In this document: positions 31,033 through 60,300 of the stretch, piece by piece | How the letters are laid out: each line of letters begins with the position of its first letter | How positions within the stretch are numbered: position 1 is the first letter of the stretch | NCBI GenBank assembly: GCA_003117195.1 | Contig: BDSI01000023.1 | Span: forward strand, 434,001-498,000 | DNA: 64,000 nucleotides | Source of the DNA: Eudorina sp. 2006-703-Eu-15 | Taxonomy: Eukaryota > Chlorophyta > Chlorophyceae > Chlamydomonadales > Volvocaceae | Direction of reading: 5' to 3' | Notes under the pieces: generated by a model | What the model was told of the DNA's origin: nothing | The model's input: the letters and a program-made list of their open reading frames with translations, nothing else | The model's database searches: none | Position numbers and translations under genes: made by a program

Positions 31033-31359
31033 GGAGGCATGTGCATGTGTGGGGAGCGTTGCAGGCGGTGGCGGGTGGGTTCACGGCGGTTTGTGCCTCG
31101 CAGGGCCCGTCTTGAATCGCCTTGATCTCTGGGGGTTACAGTACCGGGTTGTGTTCCTGCTGCTCGTGAGACGTTCCAAGAAGCGTAACATGAAGATGGC
31201 TGGTTGACTGCACGTACCCCAACTTTGGCTGAGCACAAGGCTCGGGACGACATTCAGCTACGTATTCGACTTGGTAGGCCTGGACCAACCAATGGTTGGA
31301 ACCGAATAGGTGAAGGCACATTGTAGTTATGAAGGCTGGAGCGTACATATCACATTGAT
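31033..31359. other. 3' region of the UFD1-UBX gene
   Basis: 3' UTR and intergenic DNA before the tRNA gene. No TGTAA on the plus strand was found close to the stop, so the poly(A) site is unclear. Confidence 0.4.
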
Positions 31360-31364
31360 AAAAA
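31360..31364 (-). terminator. RNA polymerase III T5 terminator of tRNA-Val
   Basis: Five T on the minus strand directly follow the discriminator base of the tRNA. Confidence 0.85.
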
Positions 31365-31436
31365 TGTCGTCGCCCAGTTTCGATCTGGGGACCTCCTGTG
31401 TGTGAGACAGACGTGATTCCACTACACCACGACGAC
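31365..31436 (-). tRNA. tRNA-Val (anticodon CAC)
   Basis: A 72-base cloverleaf without intron. The acceptor stem GTCGTCG pairs with CGACGAC plus discriminator A. The D-arm and A box read TGGTGTAGTGG. The anticodon stem TCTGT/ACAGG encloses the loop CTCACAC, so the anticodon is CAC (reads GUG). The T-arm CCCAG/CTGGG encloses ATCGAAA. No CCA is encoded, as expected for a nuclear gene. It sits between the convergent 3' ends of the UFD1-UBX and CHD1 genes. Confidence 0.93.
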
Positions 31437-33786
31437 TTAAGATGGTTAATTGGGCAAAGTACATTAACCTATCCGTGTTCGGAGGGATTGCTGAGGGTCC
31501 AGCGCCGGATTTCGGCGGCCCCGAGCGATGCGCGTGTGGACGCGATGTTGGCCCGGACACGGGGATGCTACTACGACGGTTGGTGACGATCCGGGCGAAT
31601 CTCCGAATGTGAAATATCCGCATGCGCTGCCGCATTGGATGTTCAGCAACGGCAACAGACTCGAGGGGTCACTACTGAGGTACAGGAGTCGTGGCGCCAT
31701 CTGGGTCCAGGTGGGGGTGGAGGGCGACACACACCCGACTGCCCTGGCGCCTTCATCGGGGTTAAAAAGAAACAGCCCAGCCTTCATAGGGTGTCCAGGT
31801 GTCCAGGCTGTGATGCAGCGATACCAGAAGCGGGGGCGGGGCGAATGTGCGCACTAGGCCTGAAATCCGACGTGGTCTGGGATCATCGTACGTGAGTTTG
31901 GGTGGTGCATGAAATAATTTATGTGACAGCGGGTTTAGGTGTGTGGGTACGTCATTGCAGGGGAGGCTCCTGCCGTGACTGCTGACTCCCGGCGGTGCTG
32001 TGACTACCGCAGGGCGTGGCCAGCTGTGGCAACCTGCAGCCCCATCAACTTCCGTGCGAATGACGTCGCTGACGCTCGAGGGGCGACCTTAGGGGGAGGA
32101 AGTTTACCCGCTGCCGAAGGGCGCATGCACACAGGGTGGGGACGACACGAGTGGTCGGGTGCTATTTCTGACAGTCTCATGTGTCCCGCGTGTTACCGTG
32201 GATCCGCGGGCCGGCCATCGTGTGCGTGATGGCGGCCGAAGAGAGCGAAACCGGATGCGGCCACGCAGCTGCGCCCCTTCCCCCCTTTCGGCAAACCCCA
32301 CAGGACAAGGAGTGAAGTCCAACAGACTGCGACAACAGTAACAGAACAGACCGCTGACGCGCCCATCATGTGGTATATTGCTTAAAACAAGCTGGCACAC
32401 AAGCTGCGGTTCTGCAGTACAAACGAAGCCCCAGCTACCGCACCTCAGCTGCACTTATACAAACAGCAATGCAAACCATGACGGGCACGGCACCCACAGG
32501 GGCGGCGAAGGGTCTCCGGCCAAGCCCAACTCAATCACCGCCACCCCACTATGCCCTTGCGGGGTTGGGTGCCCAGGAGCGGGCGCACGCGCAATTTACC
32601 CTACCCTGCCGCGCTACAGGCCTGCGCTTTCCATTCCTTTCCACTCCCTTGCAAAGAACAACATAATGTCTGGCGCTATTGTCGGCTGTCAAGGTCAGGC
32701 TCCCTTATCTCACCGAAACAAGCAAATACTGCAAATACTGCCTGCGGGGCGGGAGAACCCGCAACACCTAAATCAGCCACACCATCACCAGAGCTAACAG
32801 GAGCAAGGGAGAGGCGCTGCCGGGAGGGAGGGAAGCACCCAACTGGGTGGGGTTGGCCAACCGCAGCTCCCAGCCGGAGGCAGTTCGCCTTGCTGGCGTC
32901 AGCCCGCCTCCTGATGCACAGTCTTGGACCGGCCCCCTAGCGAGGCGCATGTGCGCGGGGGAGGGAGGGAGAGGCTCCCCTCCTGGAGGGCAGCGTAGGC
33001 CACGAACCCACACCTCGCCTTGAGGCTGTGCCCCTTGGCAGGCACGCACACCGGCCCTCTGGAGCGACCCGCCGGATCCTCAAAAGGGAACGGACATGAA
33101 GACCGTCAATAAAACCTGACATGGCGCTTTCGATTTCGCTCAGTCTTTTACTCGGATCCTGCCCGACTGCCTAACCTCGAACATAAGCCCACCCGCCCGG
33201 TGTGTGCTTAGGAATGCAACCCGCCCGGTGTGTGCAATACTATTCGAAAGATCTGCCCTGCGTGTGTGCGTGTGAGTTTAGCAGGAAACTCACCCAACCC
33301 AAACCTGTTGTGTGTTTTGCAAAGAAACCCACCGACCCAAACCTGTTACCACATCTGCCCATGAGCCATCCGTCGCAGCGACCCCGACCTCCACACACTT
33401 CGTCTCATCCTGCCCGCTACACCGATCTACGATTGTGCGGTAGACATCTCGTGCTTATGGCCGCCCCTAGAGAAACACCACCGCCATAGCCGCAGCGTCG
33501 AGCGGCTTCGCACCGACGACAGCAGCCAGGGCCTATCTGCCCTCATGCAGCCCATTCCTCGCTCCCTGGGCCCCCCCCAGCAGCAGTCCTCGTGCCCTGC
33601 CCACGGGCCCAAATGCTCATGATGATCCACCACCGATCTGCGGCTGCGGCCACCCCACAGGGCCGCAAGAAATGGGACCCACGGGTCGGACGCTTAGGGA
33701 GACTCCGCCACCCGTACCCCTCTCGTGGGTCCGTGACCCGCGGTGCCACCTCTGGGGCTGACGCGATGCGAGTGGCAGTCGGTGGA
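31437..33786. other. Gene-poor 2.3 kb downstream of CHD1
   Basis: Should contain the CHD1 3' UTR (minus strand). No protein gene is supported. The segment 33190-33340 contains repeated phrases such as ACCCGCCCGGTGTGTGC and CCCAAACCTGTT, which loosely resemble the GTGTGTTTAA-type intron repeat at 20872 and 61852. One palindrome copy is at 33676. Confidence 0.4.
33676..33687. repeat. Palindrome GACCCACGGGTC
   Basis: Copy about 100 bases beyond the CHD1 stop codon, in the presumed 3' UTR. Confidence 0.8.
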
Positions 33787-52358
<18,572 letters not shown>

Positions 52359-52811
52359 GACGTCCGGTCCTGCCGGGAATCGATAACTGACACTAGAGCA
52401 TGTGCAATCTTTCAATACAATGGCAAATAAGCTGCTTATCCTGCATCGCCACGCGTCCGCATGCTGTAGTTATGCCCGCGCAGAGGGTTGAAACATTATG
52501 GAATAAATTCAACAGAAATAATGGCGAGTCATTACGTATGCAATATCCCGAGAACAAAGAACCCAAGCGATTTGACGGGCTGTTTGCATGGGCGTTTCCG
52601 GCACTGAGTCCAATGAGACAGGCAGAGAGTTACCCCGACGACACTAACGCTGGAGAATATACGCATCTATTTCCTATATTAGAAACAACTTTAATATCTT
52701 AGTCAAATTCTGACAGTGCCAAAACACATCGTACCTCGCGGACAGCACTAGCCTCTCACAGAAGTGCACAGTGGCCCCATGCTGGAACTAGGCAAGGGTG
52801 CGTCCATATCG
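52359..52811. promoter_or_regulatory. CHD1 upstream region
   Basis: The 453 bases between the CHD1 start (minus) and the stop codon of the MFS gene, also on minus. It must contain the CHD1 promoter and the MFS 3' UTR. It is AT-rich near 52400-52710. No clear TATA box or other gene. Confidence 0.45.
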
Positions 52812-52816
52812 TTACA
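52812..52816 (-). terminator. TGTAA overlapping the MFS stop codon
   Basis: The last codons read TTG TAA on the minus strand, giving TGTAA. I saw no other TGTAA on this strand before the CHD1 start, so this may be the signal, with a very short 3' UTR; otherwise a variant signal is used. Confidence 0.3.
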
Positions 52817-55800
52817 ATGCGGAGTCCGATGCAGGTGTCAGTTCTACGTAATTTCCTCCCAAGCTTGTTACGACGGCAGGCTTCGAGAGTAAGCGCATGA
52901 CGTGCCGTGCGATGACAGTGGTAACCCAGAAGGCCAACATGGTGGCCGACGCACACGCAAACATGCCCTGCCAACCAAGCTTGGTCCCCACCCAACCCCC
53001 AACGAGCGACCCAAGCCCGTAACCGGCGCCGAAGTACAGGCCTTGAAAAGCGCCCTGCGAAGGGCATACGAGGCAAAGGAGAGCCGTTAGATGGCGGTGC
53101 GAAGCAGTAACATCGTTTTCCAAGGAAACTACATCACACGCGGCAAAGAAAGCACCCAACCACGCAAATGCAGCCTAGAGACAGACGGCCTTCGGGACTG
53201 GATGAATGGATCAACGAGTGCGTGCATGAATAACGGTACTGCAAAAGGGACGGCCGTCGTGCAGCAGGGGTCGTCTGTTCATGGCCACCGTGCCGGACAT
53301 CGCACACAGCATGCCCAGATGCCGTACAGCACCATGTCCACACGGCAGCGTTCCCCTGCATGGTGCCCCCACATGAGGCGCATCTCCTGCATCCTATGGC
53401 GGAGCCCGGCAGAGCCACAGGACGCAAAGCGCAAGAGCGCTGGCACCCTCAACGATTTCAACCTCATAAGCCACGATTGCCGATTCAGTCCAACGCGTAC
53501 CGAACACCCCTGCTCTCGCACCCAGTCCGGATTACAGCGTCGACGCCAAGCCTCACCAACGCGAGACCGGCAGGCACTGACGCTAACCCGGCAGGAGGGC
53601 CCCTATGGCCTGCAAATCCTCAAACCCCCTCCCCGCGCACCTGCAGGGTTGCCGCCAGCCCCGGCGGCGCCAGCAGCTTGCAGTTCACGGTCCCGGCCCC
53701 CCAGCCGCATGCGAAGGTGATGCCGTGGAGCACCTCCACCGGCAGGACCCACATCACGTTGCCGGCCAGCGGCAGCGCCGCGTACAGCGCCATCCGCAGC
53801 GCGTACACGCACTGCACCATGTCCAGCACGGCGGTGACGCCCCAGCGGTCCAGCAGCCGGTCTTGCAGCTGGAAGGCGGGCACCTCCGCAGCGCACGTGA
53901 TCTGTGACCCGGACGGCAGCGCGTTGTTGGTTGGCAAGGGAATCGATGTGAGCGCGGGCTGGTACGGCTGACACGCAGATGCCTGTCTCGCAGTGCAGAG
54001 CCCAGAGCGTTCTTATCCATGGAAGAGGTACAGAAGCACGGAGAAGGAAGATATTTTCGGTGGCGTGGCGTGATGCCTGACGTCGCAAGGAGCCCCAGGA
54101 GCATGTGTCGCGATGCAGTTTGGACCGCTGTCCTACGACTACGTGGACCGCCCTCGGGGATCCACCCCAGGTGACCCAGATGGCAAGGACGCATCAACAG
54201 TACCAGGAAGCACAAGGAAGCATCAGACCAGCGCGAGGCGGCGCACACGCCCCCAGGCGGGTGTGCTTGGGCGGGACGCACCGTGAGCGTAAGGCCCATC
54301 AGTGTCCCCGAGGCGCCCATTTGCTCCAGGTACAGGAACCTGCGGCGCAGCCCCAGGGGAGTCCGGCGAGGACATCGCAGGGTGGGTGCAGCGGCTGAGC
54401 GGAGCTCAGGTTACCGCAACCATGCCATAACAACAGTGCGTACCAGTGCTGTCCGTCTTTCACCGCTGTTCGCAGGCCATGTCCCCGCTCCTTGCTGCCG
54501 GATGACCCCGACGGCGCCGACAGGTGCACACGGAGGTACGGCAAATGGCGTGGTCTGCCGGGCCTGGCCGGGCACGACGCCGGACGCCGGCAAATGCGAC
54601 GGCACGACCGCATGGCCTGTCCTAATCAGGTAACGGTCATGCTCGCGCCTGCCGCTGCCCCAGCCCCGCCAGCCTAAACACATCAGCGCCGCGCCGCCGT
54701 CTCGCCCCACCCACCGGCTCACTTACAAGAAGGAGTCGATGGTGCCGAAGCCGTAGCCCATCACCAGCGTGGTCGCGAAGAAGATCAGGACGTCCCCCCG
54801 CTGCAGCAGCGCCCACAGCCGCCACCAGTACCGGGCTGACGCCGCAGCGCCCGCGCCCTCCTCCCCGCCCGGACCCTCACCGGCGCCCCGGCGGCCCTCA
54901 CCCCCCGCCGCCACATCACCGCCCGCCGCAGGCGCGCGCCCGCCGGCGAGCCCCGCTGCGGTGACCGCAACCCCAGGTGCTGCGTCAGGATGCCGTACAG
55001 GTGCAGGGGACAGCAAGGGAACCACGTCCTCGGGGTCGCGCTCGTCACTGCGGGTCTGACCGCTGTCCCGGTCGGGGTCGTCGTGGCCGCGACTGCCGTG
55101 CCGGCGGCCCGCGCAGCCCAAGTCTGAGGGCCCCTTCAGCACTTGCGGCTGCTGCGGCTGCTGCTGCTGCAGCAACCTCTCCTGTTCTGGGTCGCCGGGT
55201 TCATAATCCGCCGTGGCTGCAAGTGGGGCTGCCGCCACCGAACCGCGGCCGCTGGCGCCGGCGGCGCCTTTGCTGTGTGTGGTGGCGGTGAAGAGCCGCG
55301 CGCCGTGGACCAGCGCTGGCAGCGTCAGCACGGACTGGGTGTAGAACGCCCAGCGGATGCCCAGGTGGCTGATGATCCAGCCGGCGATGGTGGAGAAGGT
55401 GCCCCAGCCCACCGCGCCCCACAGCCGGTACTTGCCGTAGTCCGACTCCTGGCGCGCGGATCAGATCAGTACCCCGTCCTTTGATTGGCGAACTGCGTGG
55501 GAGACCCTTTCCTACCGTTTCATGCGTCTGTTGGCGAGTGGATTGCGTGCTGGCTTCTTCCGCTGGCATGTTGATGACTGATGAGATAGATACCCGGGCA
55601 CGCGTATTCGCCAGGTGCGCAGGTACGGCGAAATCGACGGGTCGCCGCTCGACAGCGGGAGCTGAGTCGCGCGGTTTACCGTACATGATTGGTGAGCGGC
55701 AGCGGTGGCAGCGCCGGGAAAGGACTCGGATAAGGTGGTCTACAGTGCCGTAGCACACACACTTGAGCGTATTTGGCGGGTGAGCACCCCCTTGTGCGTC

Positions 55801-56304
55801 TGGGCAGTTTCTGGGCTGTTTTTTTACCCCCTTGTGCGTGAGAACCGAACACACAGCATTTGGTGGATCCCACCGGGGAGGTGGCCGGGTGCTGCGGCTG
55901 ACGGTGTGCATCAATCATACCTTGTCGCAGATGTGCATCACCGCCGCGTCCGCCAACACGCCCACCGGCGCCGCGAGCACCTCCGCCACAAGCACCACAG
56001 CCAGCAGCCCGCCGAAGCTCCGCGGCAGCAGCAGCAGCATCCGAACTGCCACAGAGGCCGACAAGGTGGCCAGCAGCACGGCGCGGTGCGCGTGCAGACG
56101 GTCCGCCAGCGCGGCCCAGATGAAGGACGCCGGCGCGCTGATCCAGGGGCGGAGCGCGCCGATAAGGCCCACTTGTGCTTTATTCAGGCCCACCCGTTCG
56201 AAGTAGACGTTGAGGAAGGGTCCCACGGACACGAACGAGGCAAAGCACCAGAGGTACCAAGCTTTGGCGTTCCAGGACGGGTCCGTAAGCAGGCGGGCAC
56301 ACAT
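52812..56304 (-). CDS. MFSD6-like major facilitator superfamily transporter
   Basis: Five exons, 56304-55921, 55448-54727, 54339-54282, 53901-53641 and 53054-52812, join with matching phases (0, 2, 0, 0) to give 555 residues. Membrane segments are visible at AWYLWCFASFVSVGPFLNVYF, the following GALRPWISAPASFIWAALADR, VAVRMLLLL, LLAVVLVAEVLAAP, WGAVGWGTFSTIAGWII, VLIFFATTLVMGYGFGTI, LGSLVGGWVG and MLAFWVTTVIA. The pattern LIGALRPWISAPAS..ALADR and DYGKYRLWGAVGWG fit the MFS_1_like/MFSD6 family. A hydrophilic loop of roughly 150 residues rich in Gly, Ala, Arg and Gln interrupts the middle, as is common in volvocine proteins. Substrate unknown. The TAA stop lies within a TGTAA, so the poly(A) signal may overlap the stop codon. 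Confidence 0.9.
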
Positions 56305-57329
56305 GGTGGTGACGGTGACGGAGGCAGAAGTAGGATTATGGGGTCGGGGTAGGTATGGCGGTTGCTGAGGTGGCCTGCGGCCTGAGGCGGAATGCTGGGC
56401 AGAGCCAGGTTGCTGAGGGCCACGGAAGTCGAATTTGGGAGTGCCGGTGGACGTCGGCTGGCGCTTACGGCAGCTAGGCAGTCACAGTTTGCCAGCATCA
56501 AGATCCAAATGAGTTCATGCGGCCGACAGTCCGACTTCTGCGGACGCGACTGACAAAACGGACAACCACCTGGCCTTCCGAAGCAGAATATCCGATGAGC
56601 TGCTTTCCTCCAAATTTAGTTCTTCATATGAATATATGCTGAATATTATGTGTATTCAATCAATTTCAGCGTGTGTCGTTACCGTTTCATACTCTTTCAT
56701 GAACGGCCCCCGCATAGCCTGTGTGCTGCGCGTTTCGGAAACGGTATCTTCGAGAAGGATTAACTCAAAAATAATTTTTGGGGTAATTGTGATTACACTG
56801 ATTGCTATGATTGGCGTACTCGCGTACATCATCCGACGACGCCGCATACGATATGGGCACGCCACGCAAGCACAATCGTCCATTGAAGTTTCCAAACCTG
56901 TACTAGAACGATTTTTGGGAGCGGCACCTTGCGTTGCATTCTTACGTACACATCCGGATGACTCACGCGATGATTTCAGGTTGCTAAATAAATGCCTATG
57001 GCGAATTACATAGGTACTAAGCATGTGGACTGTGGGTACAGGTGGGTCTCGATTGGGGAGATGGTTGTCATGATCCAATGTTCAAAAAGTACAAACCGCC
57101 AGCTACCTGTGCGAATGTGAGGAGCACCTGGTGTTAGAGCACCGTCCTTACGAACAGAGCCCCAGACCCCTTAAATAATGACATTGACATTATATGCACT
57201 AAAGTAAGAAAACATACAATGTTTAACTGATTTATTTCCGTGTGCGGGGACTGACGAGACTGATAGGACAGTGTGGTGTCCACGGCCAGTTGTAGCTCAG
57301 CATCGAGCCGGCAATCACATTTTGGCCAG
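56305..57329. promoter_or_regulatory. Divergent intergenic region, MFS and SRCR genes
   Basis: 1 kb between two divergent starts, AT-rich from about 56580 to 57240. It contains one possible small open frame (56636-57013), listed separately. No clear TATA box was assigned. Confidence 0.45.
56636..57013 (+). CDS. Possible 125-residue membrane protein (doubtful)
   Basis: A continuous frame starting MLNIMCIQSISACV has one strong hydrophobic segment, IIFGVIVITLIAMIGVLAYII, followed by RRRRIRYG, the usual positive-inside pattern for a single-pass membrane protein. Its codon use is AT-rich, unlike neighbouring genes, and no intron or family is seen. It may be a chance frame in AT-rich intergenic DNA. 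Confidence 0.2.
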   Translation: MLNIMCIQSISACVVTVSYSFMNGPRIACVLRVSETVSSRRINSKIIFGVIVITLIAMIGVLAYIIRRRRIRYGHATQAQSSIEVSKPVLERFLGAAPCVAFLRTHPDDSRDDFRLLNKCLWRIT

Positions 57330-60300
57330 ATGGCTAAATTAATGCAACAATACGCGACCAGAGCGCTTTTCTGCGCGCTCTGGATAGCATTGCCAAGCAG
57401 CATCCTGCAGACAGGTGATCGCGTTGCTTGCTCGCTACAGCCCCGCATCGGCCCAACACGCATGGCAGTTATTGAAATGCGCCAGACACTGATGGCAACA
57501 CCACCCCCTGTGCAACCTGATACCCGCAGCTGCCCGCCGGATGACCGCCCAGAGCTTTTCTTTGCCGTCGCCGCTGCCGCCCCCACCGCCGCCGCCGCCC
57601 CCACCACCGCCACCGCCACCACCTGCCAAGCCCGTCCCCCCAGGTATGTGTCGGGCGCTCCACACTCACGAACACCCCCTCCGCCTCCAGGCCTTGCCTC
57701 CCTACCGCCTCAGCTCAGTCCTGACGCTTCGTCTCCCACGCCTCCTCCGCCCTTCTGGGGCCCTCAGTGTACAAGGATGGGGACCTGCGACTGGTGAACG
57801 GCAGCAGCCCGCGGGAGGGCCAGCTGCAGGTGAGTGCCCTGCCCTGGGTGGGCTCGCCCGCGGTGGGGGCGGTAGGTGGACCAGGTGGCGGTAGGTGGGT
57901 GACCCAGGGGCCGTTCGGCATGCGGCCGGGCGGGTTCTGCCCATTTTTGAACGAATGAACGTTACAGCAGACCCCAAAAAGGGATCAAGGACACCTGGCT
58001 GCCTACCTTTCTTGATGTGGCCAGAGTGCCACGGATCATCTGTGGCAGCTGGTGTTCGTAGGTTTGGTCTTGATGCGCAGTAGGCAGCGAAAGCGGCTTG
58101 TGTCTTTAGAGTGCCAGGAAGCGCTGATAGCGGTAATCTCCGCGGCATAGGCGCGCGTGAGCCTCAGTCGCTCCTCCCATCAACCCCGTTCCGGTGGGCC
58201 CCCCTGCAGGTGCTGTACAAGGGCGTGTGGGGTACCGTTTGTGACGACTTCTTCGACATCAGAGGCAAGTGACTGACTGGCCACCTGGGGTGTGTGTGGG
58301 GGGGGGCGCGTGGGTGGCGTAAGGGGAAGGCATATGCCCGAAATTGTGGGTGGGTGGATGGGGGTGGCGGGCAAACAGCAAGGCGAGGCATGCGCTCCCT
58401 GGGACTGTTGGGGGGCGGACCGCGCGGGGCCGCGAGGCCGGTTCGTCGCCGGGTTGAGGTGAGGTGGCATCGACAGCGCTCCGTGCGTTCAGCGGAGGGG
58501 GGCCGCGGGTCAGGCGCCCGCGGCACCGGCGGAGAAGGTCTGCCGGTGAGATCGTCGGAAGCGATGGCGCGCCGGCACCCAGCTGGGGCGGCCTGAGGAC
58601 GGCACTGCAGGGCTGACTGGTTAGATTCGGGCGTCACTACCTCCGGGGAGGCAGCTAGGGCGGCAGCGGGGAGCTTCCCTCACCTGGCAGCTGCACAACC
58701 GAGGAGGAGGAATCACCACAGGATATATACCTGCATGCGTTTGGGATTGGCGTGCGTCGCGCGGCACGGTCACGACAAAAGGTGCATGACATTGTTGTTA
58801 AGGAGACTGACGATGGCATTCCCTCATACTCCGCTCGAATGGCGACCTTATACCCACCCACGGTGTGTGTTTGTGGCCACGCACGCGACGCCGCAGACGC
58901 GACGGTGGCGTGCAAGCAGCTGGGCCATGCGGGGGGGTACCCCGTGCGAGGAGGGCACTTCGGAGCTGGGGACGGCCCCATTTGGATGGTAGGTTGGGCG
59001 CACGCGTACCGTGGGACCCCGTGGTACGCGGGGGCGAGGCAGCGACGGACTGTTTGGGAAGGCGGGCCCGGATGTCTGCCGCTTCACGAGGAGACGAGAG
59101 TCCTCCCAACGCTTGCTGTACCGTACTGCCGCCCTCCCGGCATACACCCGGTGAACGAGAGCGACGCGTTGTTGGCCAAACAGCGCCATTGCCATTGCCA
59201 TTGCCATCGTTGTCAACCCGTGTGGACTCATTACGTGAGCGAGGAATGATGAAAACAAGTATGTCAATGGATATCCTGGGTCTACCCTGCCTGGGGCAAC
59301 TTTGGCCTGCGCACACCCCTGGTGATCCGGGTGAGATCCGCCATAGCCGCCCTCCCAACGGACCGGGGTATGTTTCTCTAAGGGCGCCGCCACCTGCCGT
59401 CTGCGTTGACGGCAACACTGTCCCGTCTGCCGTACAGGATGACGTGGAGTGCCTGGGCATTGAGTCCAAGCTGTGGTACTGCGATGCCCGGAAGCCGCGC
59501 GGCACCAGCAACTGCGACCACACAGGTGCGGCTGCGGGCCCCGGGTGGCCAACAGGATGTATGGCCGTCCTCTCTGTGGTTATGAAATCCCGTCGTTAGC
59601 CCTTTTTGAACCATGGATGCTGAGCCGTATGTGCCGCTGATTTCCTTTCCGGGTCTCCGCCCCCGCACGCAGAGGACGTGGGAGTCATGTGCTATGGTGA
59701 GTATTTTCGGGTCGCGAAGTGTGGGGGGGTATGGATTGGGGAAGTGTGGGGGGGAGGGTAACGAAAGGGGCAAGGCAACCCGCGGGCTGGGTGGCCAGCG
59801 GTGGTGCACCCCCACAGCCGTTCTCCCGACCTCGCTCCAGGGGTTGATGGCTGCATTTCTAAACACAGCCGTGCAACGATGGCCGTGGGGACTTGGGGAA
59901 ATCTGGGCTTGGGGTGGGGGTTTAAAATTTCGGCGGACAGATCGATAAGGGGTTGCGGCCGCGGCCGTCCCGCTGGGTGGCCAGCGCTGGGCCCGCCCTT
60001 GATGGCCCGTGCTGCGGCAGAGGACATCGGCGCCCGCGCGTCGTCTTGCTGGGTGTACGCTCCCCGCTTAGCTCAACTTTCGGGAAACTCAGCTGTCGCG
60101 CGGCTGCCCCCGTTGCGGATCGCAGATGCGCCGCCGCCTTCGCCGCCGGTGCCCCCGAGTCCGCCGGCGGTCCCCAGAACCGCAGGTAGGGCATGGCCGT
60201 GGGGGAGGGGGCTCTAGGTCGGTGGGTCGTTTCCGATTACGGATCAGTTGGGGGTGTGGGGAAGGAGGAAATAAGCCGGGGAAAGGGGGCCAGGGTCAAG

